NCBI RefSeq assembly: GCF_014647855.1
Contig: NZ_BMPZ01000008.1
Coordinates: forward strand, 94,314-158,313
Direction of reading: 5' to 3'
Source: Shewanella gelidii
GTDB taxonomy: Bacteria > Pseudomonadota > Gammaproteobacteria > Enterobacterales > Shewanellaceae
Length of the DNA: 64,000 bases
Below, in pieces: positions 59,884 through 64,000 of this stretch. Position numbers and translations under genes: made by a program. Below the pieces are notes generated by a model. That model did not search any database. It was not told the DNA's origin and was given only the letters and a program-made list of their open reading frames with translations. Each line of letters opens with the position of its first letter. The stretch's first letter is position 1.

Positions 59884-60185
59884 TTCGAGTCAAATTTTTC
59901 TCAGTAACTAGTTGAATTTCTGTGGCATGCCCCCTAGGTCAAATTCAAATCCTAGGTTATATTATGCCGATAAATCTAAATAATTGATCATTCTGACGTG
60001 TTGAATTCACTAGTGATTTTCAGGAATTATCATTTTAAAACAAATGATTAATCTATTCCTGAAACCATTACCTGATTGCAACTGCGAATATAGATCTCCC
60101 ATTTATAGCAATAGCTATGATGCTTGGTGCCTAAAGAGAGCTTTCATGACGTTTGGGCTGTAAACATGCTTGAAAGGACAGTTAA
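59884..60185 (+). other. 302-nt hemD-hemX gap with direct repeats and a nested hairpin
   Basis: Two CCTAGGT direct repeats lie at 59933-59939 and 59951-59957. A large nested hairpin spans 60018-60064: outer stem TTTCAGGAAT/ATTCCTGAAA (10 bp, perfect) and inner stem ATCATTT/AAATGAT (7 bp). No T tract follows. AAAGGAC precedes the hemX ATG. In many relatives hemD and hemX are adjacent, so the long gap suggests separate control of hemXY. Confidence 0.55.
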
Positions 60186-61388
60186 ATGGATAACAAAAAG
60201 CAACAAGACCCTCAACCACAAGAAGAAGTAAAATCTTCGACTACTGTAGAAACTGAGCCAACAGATTCAGTCGATACAAAACCAACGGAAGAAGCGACTT
60301 CTGTTGAAACGCCACCCAAGGCATCATCGACGGATGAACCAAGCCCAACGCCACAGCCTCAAGAACCGGTGAAACAATCGAGCTCTTGGAGAGTACGATT
60401 CAGTATTCTTGTTGCTATCATTTTAGCGCTTTGTTCTATCGGTGCTGCTTACTACTTGTATATGGAATTTCAAAAACAAGTAGTTGCAAATGCGGAGCTG
60501 AAAGCCGAGTTTTCCCAGGCACTCAATGGCCCGAAGCAAAAATTACTCGAATTAGAAAAGCGTCAGCAACAAACTTCATCTCTCTACGACAATGTTGCTG
60601 GATTAAGTAAGAATCAAGAATCCTTGCAAAAACGTGTGGCAATGATCGCCCAGCGTAACCCAAATCACTGGTTAGCGACCGAAGCAGATTACTTAGTTCG
60701 CATGGCAGGCCGCAAATTATGGTTAGAAAAAGACCCACAAACTGCAGCCGGACTATTAAAAGCAGCAGACAACCGTATCGGAGCTATGCAAGAGCCTGGT
60801 TTAACCACATTGCGCCGTGAATTGGCACGTGACATCGCCAAAGTTTCAGCAATCAAAGGGACCGATGTTACCGGCACGGTACTGAGCATAGATGAGCTAA
60901 TCGCAGGCTTAGATACATTACCATTGGTCAGAAATGAAGCTTTAGCGGAACATGCGAAAGTCGACAGCGGAGAGTTATCTAACTCTGTAGAAGACTGGCG
61001 CAGCAATTTGTCTAAAACATGGAAAGCACTTACTGAAGACTTTATTACGGTAAGGCATCGTACGACGGACTTGGCTCCATTACTAGAACCGCACCAAGAG
61101 TGGTATTTACTAGAAAACATCCGTAATAAACTGCTTCAATCGCAGCTGGCATTGTATAAATTTGATGAAACCAATTACCGCCAGTCCATTAAGATGGCCC
61201 GTCAATGGATTTATCAGTACTTCGATTTAGAAGCACAAGAAACAAAAGATGCACTTGCAGCACTCGACGCCTTAAGTACATTGAAAATCACAACGATTTC
61301 AATTGAAAACTTTGAGTCAACCCCAAAACTGAAGCGCCTCATCACATATGGTGAAGTCAACCCTGTAACTGAGGAGGCTGCGCTATGA
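60186..61388 (+). CDS. hemX: HemX-like membrane protein
   Basis: A 400-aa protein encoded behind hemD. An acidic, Pro/Thr/Glu-rich N-terminus (about 1-65) is followed by one membrane helix (about 72-93), a coiled coil (about 95-155) and a helical periplasmic domain with RNPNHWLATEADYLVRMAG, the most conserved HemX stretch. In E. coli it was long annotated as a uroporphyrinogen methyltransferase, but it lacks such a domain; its role is unclear. It overlaps hemY by 4 nt. Confidence 0.9.
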   Translation: MDNKKQQDPQPQEEVKSSTTVETEPTDSVDTKPTEEATSVETPPKASSTDEPSPTPQPQEPVKQSSSWRVRFSILVAIILALCSIGAAYYLYMEFQKQVVANAELKAEFSQALNGPKQKLLELEKRQQQTSSLYDNVAGLSKNQESLQKRVAMIAQRNPNHWLATEADYLVRMAGRKLWLEKDPQTAAGLLKAADNRIGAMQEPGLTTLRRELARDIAKVSAIKGTDVTGTVLSIDELIAGLDTLPLVRNEALAEHAKVDSGELSNSVEDWRSNLSKTWKALTEDFITVRHRTTDLAPLLEPHQEWYLLENIRNKLLQSQLALYKFDETNYRQSIKMARQWIYQYFDLEAQETKDALAALDALSTLKITTISIENFESTPKLKRLITYGEVNPVTEEAAL

Positions 61389-62551
61389 TCCGTATTCTAG
61401 CCTATCTCATCATCATACTTATCGGACTATGTATTAGCCCGTATTTGGTGGGCAGCACTGGCTATGTTTATATTGCTGCCGGCGAATATCAAATCGAAAC
61501 CAGCTTGGTATTTGCAACGATTGCACTCATTGTGTTCTTTAGCCTGCTTCAGGTTGCTGAGTGGGTCATCGTATTCACCATTAACCTTATTCTGAATAGT
61601 CGTTACTTGCCTGAGCGCTGGCGTAAAAAAGCGGCGAAGAAGAATACCTTACTTGGCGCGCTCTCTTTAGCAGAAGAAGATTGGCCAACGGCTGAAAAAG
61701 CGATGCTCAAAGGCGCCGCGAAAGGTGAACTGCCGGCGCTCAATTTACTCGCTGCTGCTCGTGCCGCACAGCATCAAGAAAACATCGAAGCCCGAGATCA
61801 GTACCTTGCGGAAGCAGAAAAAGATCCCGCTGCAGTTAGTGCTGTGACGACCACGCGAAGCCGCTATTTGCTTCAACAAGGCAATGCTGAAGCTGCACGT
61901 GTTGAGCTTGATAAACTCAACCCAACCAGTAAGAGTAAATTGCCTGTTTTGCGTTTAGCCATTGACATATATCAGGCTCAGCAAGACTGGCAAGCACTGA
62001 AGCACCTTTTACCCGTCATTAAAAAGCGCAACGTTTTAGATGATGATGGATTCTTAGCATTAGTTGAAACAACAAATCTCGCACTCATAGATAAAGCAGC
62101 ACTGGATAGCGAAGAAGAGCTTGAAAAAGTTTGGCAGTGGCTTAGCCGTGCTGAACGCGGCCAATCTAGATATATTGCAGCATATGCGCAAGGCCTTAGT
62201 GTTTGTGGTAAGAAAGACGAAGCCATTAAACTGTTATTGAAGAAGCTGAAAGGATCTCCAGACAAAGCGTTGTTCGCTGCCTTCCCTAAGATTTTAACCC
62301 CAGAAGATACTGAGGTTATTGATAAGCTCAAAGCTAAATCGGACAGTTTAAAAGAAAATAGCGAATATCATTTGTGTATGGCACACCTGTATCAAGGACA
62401 AAAAGCATACAATGAAGCCAAAGAAAGCTGGCTAAAAGTATGTGAACAAAATCCTACTCGTGATTTTTGGCTTGCACTCGCAGATGTTCAAGAGCAATTG
62501 GGTGAGCACTTTAGTGCGATACAAAGCTATCGGAATGCCGCGCACTTATAA
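61385..62551 (+). CDS. hemY: HemY-like TPR membrane protein
   Basis: A 388-aa protein with two N-terminal membrane helices (about 3-22 and 42-65) followed by tetratricopeptide-like repeats in a large cytoplasmic or periplasmic domain. LLGALSLAEEDWPTAEKAML is the family hallmark. It is linked to late haem synthesis by gene order only and is unrelated to the protoporphyrinogen oxidase also called HemY in Gram-positive bacteria. Confidence 0.92.
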   Translation: MIRILAYLIIILIGLCISPYLVGSTGYVYIAAGEYQIETSLVFATIALIVFFSLLQVAEWVIVFTINLILNSRYLPERWRKKAAKKNTLLGALSLAEEDWPTAEKAMLKGAAKGELPALNLLAAARAAQHQENIEARDQYLAEAEKDPAAVSAVTTTRSRYLLQQGNAEAARVELDKLNPTSKSKLPVLRLAIDIYQAQQDWQALKHLLPVIKKRNVLDDDGFLALVETTNLALIDKAALDSEEELEKVWQWLSRAERGQSRYIAAYAQGLSVCGKKDEAIKLLLKKLKGSPDKALFAAFPKILTPEDTEVIDKLKAKSDSLKENSEYHLCMAHLYQGQKAYNEAKESWLKVCEQNPTRDFWLALADVQEQLGEHFSAIQSYRNAAHL

Positions 62552-62577
62552 AGTTTGTTAGACCAATTTGTGATAAT

Positions 62578-62600
62578 AAAACCACCTTCATGGTGGTTTT
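62578..62600 (+). terminator. Terminator behind hemY
   Basis: AAAACCACC and GGTGGTTTT form a 9-bp stem with a 5-nt loop, 27 nt after the hemY stop; the 3' arm ends in T. It closes the hemX-hemY unit, which is separated by a further 221 nt from the adhesin gene. Confidence 0.8.
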
Positions 62601-62821
62601 ATTATTTGCATCACCCTATTCACGCTTCTAAGAACTTGCAAGCGCCTGAATATAAAGAACTAAAACCAATCTCATCACTTCAAACATCTTCTTTAAGTAT
62701 TTCTTTTTGGCAATGTCAGAAATTTGACACTCGACCGTATTCGTACAAACCTTAACCATTCAAGGTTAAAAATAAAAACATAACCAAAAAAACCAAATTC
62801 AATTTATGTCAAGGATGATAT

Positions 62822-64000
62822 ATGAACAGGTGCGCTCTTATGGGTGTTGCAATCACGTCTGAACAATCCACCGTGACTCAGCTAAAGGGACAGCTGCAAG
62901 CGAAGGATAATCTCGGAAATACTCGCCCCATCCAAGAAGGCGATGAAATTCAGAGCGGCGAACAGCTTTTCTTTTCCAATGACACCCAGTTTGTCTTGAG
63001 ATTACTCGATGGACGATTGATCACACATGATGACCTGCTTTCTGCGCCAGAAGTATCTCCCCTATCCGAAAATCTAGGAGTCGGTGACTTCGACGATGAA
63101 ATTGCACAGTTACAAGCACAAATTTTAGCGGGTGACGACCCCACTGAAGATCTACCAGAAACCGCAGCAGGTGACGGACAGTTAACGAACCAAGGTGGCA
63201 CAGGTTTTGTGAATGTAAATAGAGGAGGTGCAGAAACCCTTGCAACAGCAGGTCATAGTACCCAAGGATTCAATTCAACAGCCTCTAGCTTCATACAAAA
63301 CAATGATATAGAAGCCGTACAGATCTTCGACGCAGATGAAGTTCTTTTCACAGACGAAGATACTCTATTACTTGGCAATGTTCTTGATAACTTTGTCGGG
63401 ATCCCTAATAGCGTTCTTGTTGTCAGCTACAAACTCACTGGAGATCCACAAACATATCAAGCGGGTGATACGGTAGAAATCACCAATGTTGGGCGTCTTA
63501 CGATTAATTCTGATGGTACATTTATATTTGCACCTGATGACAATTATAACGGCCCAGTCCCCATCGCAACCTATACGCTGAGTGATGGTTCGGTATCAGA
63601 TACTTCTACCCTGACTATCGATGTCACACCGATCACGGATAACTTTGATGATGAAGATGAGCAAGTATCGGCACCTGAAGATACTGTTTTAGAAGGTTCT
63701 GTTCTTAATGGAACGAGTAGTGTTGAAGGCGATGTCACAGTCATTAGCTTCACCGTCGCCGGCGATAACAGCACTTACAATGCAGGCGATAGCGTCACCA
63801 TCGCCGGTATTGGGGTGTTGATCTTAAACACCGATGGCAGCTACAGCTTTACCCCGGCTCTGAACTACAACGGCCCGGTGCCAGTGGTGACTTATCTGCT
63901 CACCGATGGCCTCAGCAATGACACCTCAACCTTAACCATTTCGGTCACGCCAGAAACCGATCCGTTTGTGGATGCGAACGAAGTGGTCAGCACCGCCGAA
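62822..64000 (+). CDS. Giant LapA-like adhesin, N-terminal part (partial)
   Basis: The first 393 codons of a very large surface protein that runs off the right edge. The ATG at 62822 has AAGGA 6 nt upstream. Residues 1 to about 110 resemble the LapA retention module that anchors such adhesins in the outer membrane (VTQLKGQLQAKDN, LLDGRLIT). TAAG at residues 114-117 is the type of site cut by the periplasmic protease LapG. Tandem domains with an exact period of 107 residues start at residue 179 and resemble cadherin/VCBS-like repeats (DGTFIFAPDDNYNGPVPI). Its export system and LapD/LapG genes are not in the window. Confidence 0.88.
   Translation, partial: MNRCALMGVAITSEQSTVTQLKGQLQAKDNLGNTRPIQEGDEIQSGEQLFFSNDTQFVLRLLDGRLITHDDLLSAPEVSPLSENLGVGDFDDEIAQLQAQILAGDDPTEDLPETAAGDGQLTNQGGTGFVNVNRGGAETLATAGHSTQGFNSTASSFIQNNDIEAVQIFDADEVLFTDEDTLLLGNVLDNFVGIPNSVLVVSYKLTGDPQTYQAGDTVEITNVGRLTINSDGTFIFAPDDNYNGPVPIATYTLSDGSVSDTSTLTIDVTPITDNFDDEDEQVSAPEDTVLEGSVLNGTSSVEGDVTVISFTVAGDNSTYNAGDSVTIAGIGVLILNTDGSYSFTPALNYNGPVPVVTYLLTDGLSNDTSTLTISVTPETDPFVDANEVVSTAE
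63356..64000 (+). repeat. Tandem 321-nt coding repeats of the LapA-like adhesin
   Basis: Repeats begin with the codons for EDT at 63356, 63677 and 63998, an exact 321-nt (107-residue) spacing. The first unit is AT-rich (about 38% G+C in 63481-63540) and the second becomes GC-rich (about 55% in 63781-63900 by hand count). Confidence 0.85.

Noticed and set aside
60003..60018. GAATTCACTAGTGATT is the same as a stretch of a common T-vector cloning site.
   Set aside because: The match ends after 16 nt on both sides and the surrounding sequence is ordinary intergenic DNA, so chance is more likely than contamination; checking raw reads would settle it.

Overview
The window looks like chromosomal DNA of a marine-type gammaproteobacterium close to the Alteromonadales. 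The evidence is the set and order of genes: a full MSHA pilus cluster, ubiE-ubiJ-ubiB-tatABC-(CYD-motif protein)-tatD-GGDEF-hemB, rhlB-gppA divergent from trxA and rho, prmA-dusB-fis, and cyaA/hemCDXY next to cyaY-lptM-lysA-dapF-DUF484-xerC-yigB. From memory, the tat-hemB block and the msh block are arranged very similarly in Shewanella. No tRNA, rRNA, insertion sequence, phage or CRISPR array was seen.

Region by region. 1-18.5 kb (minus strand): mshH, I, I2, J, K, L, M, N, E, G, F, B, A, C, D, O, P, Q, transcribed towards position 1. This covers the inner-membrane platform, the secretin, an ATPase with a c-di-GMP-binding N-terminus, the major pilin MshA and the minor pilins; MshQ runs off the left edge. 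18.5-25.4 kb: short malic enzyme, DnaQ-like exonuclease, a glycosyltransferase + PAP2 phosphatase pair, a YgjV-like membrane protein, rraA and a HutG-like ureohydrolase. 25.5-34.4 kb (plus): ubiquinone genes, Tat translocase, tatD, a membrane diguanylate cyclase and hemB. 34.5-39.5 kb: periplasmic thioredoxin-like protein, gppA and rhlB (minus), trxA and rho (plus). 39.5-45.1 kb (minus): a LysR regulator and a Wolinella-type succinate dehydrogenase/fumarate reductase operon with two different dihaem cytochrome b genes. 45.4-49.4 kb (plus): prmA, dusB, fis, a kelch protein. 49.5-55 kb (minus): hupE, then lptM-lysA-dapF-DUF484-xerC-yigB. 55.1-62.6 kb: cyaY, divergent cyaA/hemC, then hemD, hemX, hemY. 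62.8 kb to the right edge: start of a very large LapA-like adhesin with exact 321-nt repeats.

A surface-attachment and c-di-GMP theme links distant parts of the window: MshE carries two MshEN motifs, MshH is a degenerate GGDEF-EAL protein, a catalytically intact GGDEF enzyme sits before hemB, and the LapA-like protein has a retention module followed by a TAAG site of the kind cut by LapG. Tetrapyrrole synthesis is also spread over the window (hemB, hemC, hemD, plus hemX/hemY).

The most unusual items are the duplicated cytochrome b subunit, in which one copy lacks a glutamate that is important in the Wolinella enzyme; a perfect PdhR-type palindrome upstream of that operon; a ribosome binding site inside the 3' arm of a strong terminator before the PAP2 gene; and structured leaders before rraA, rho and hemX. 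Functions are inferred from motifs and gene order read by eye; no database search was run.
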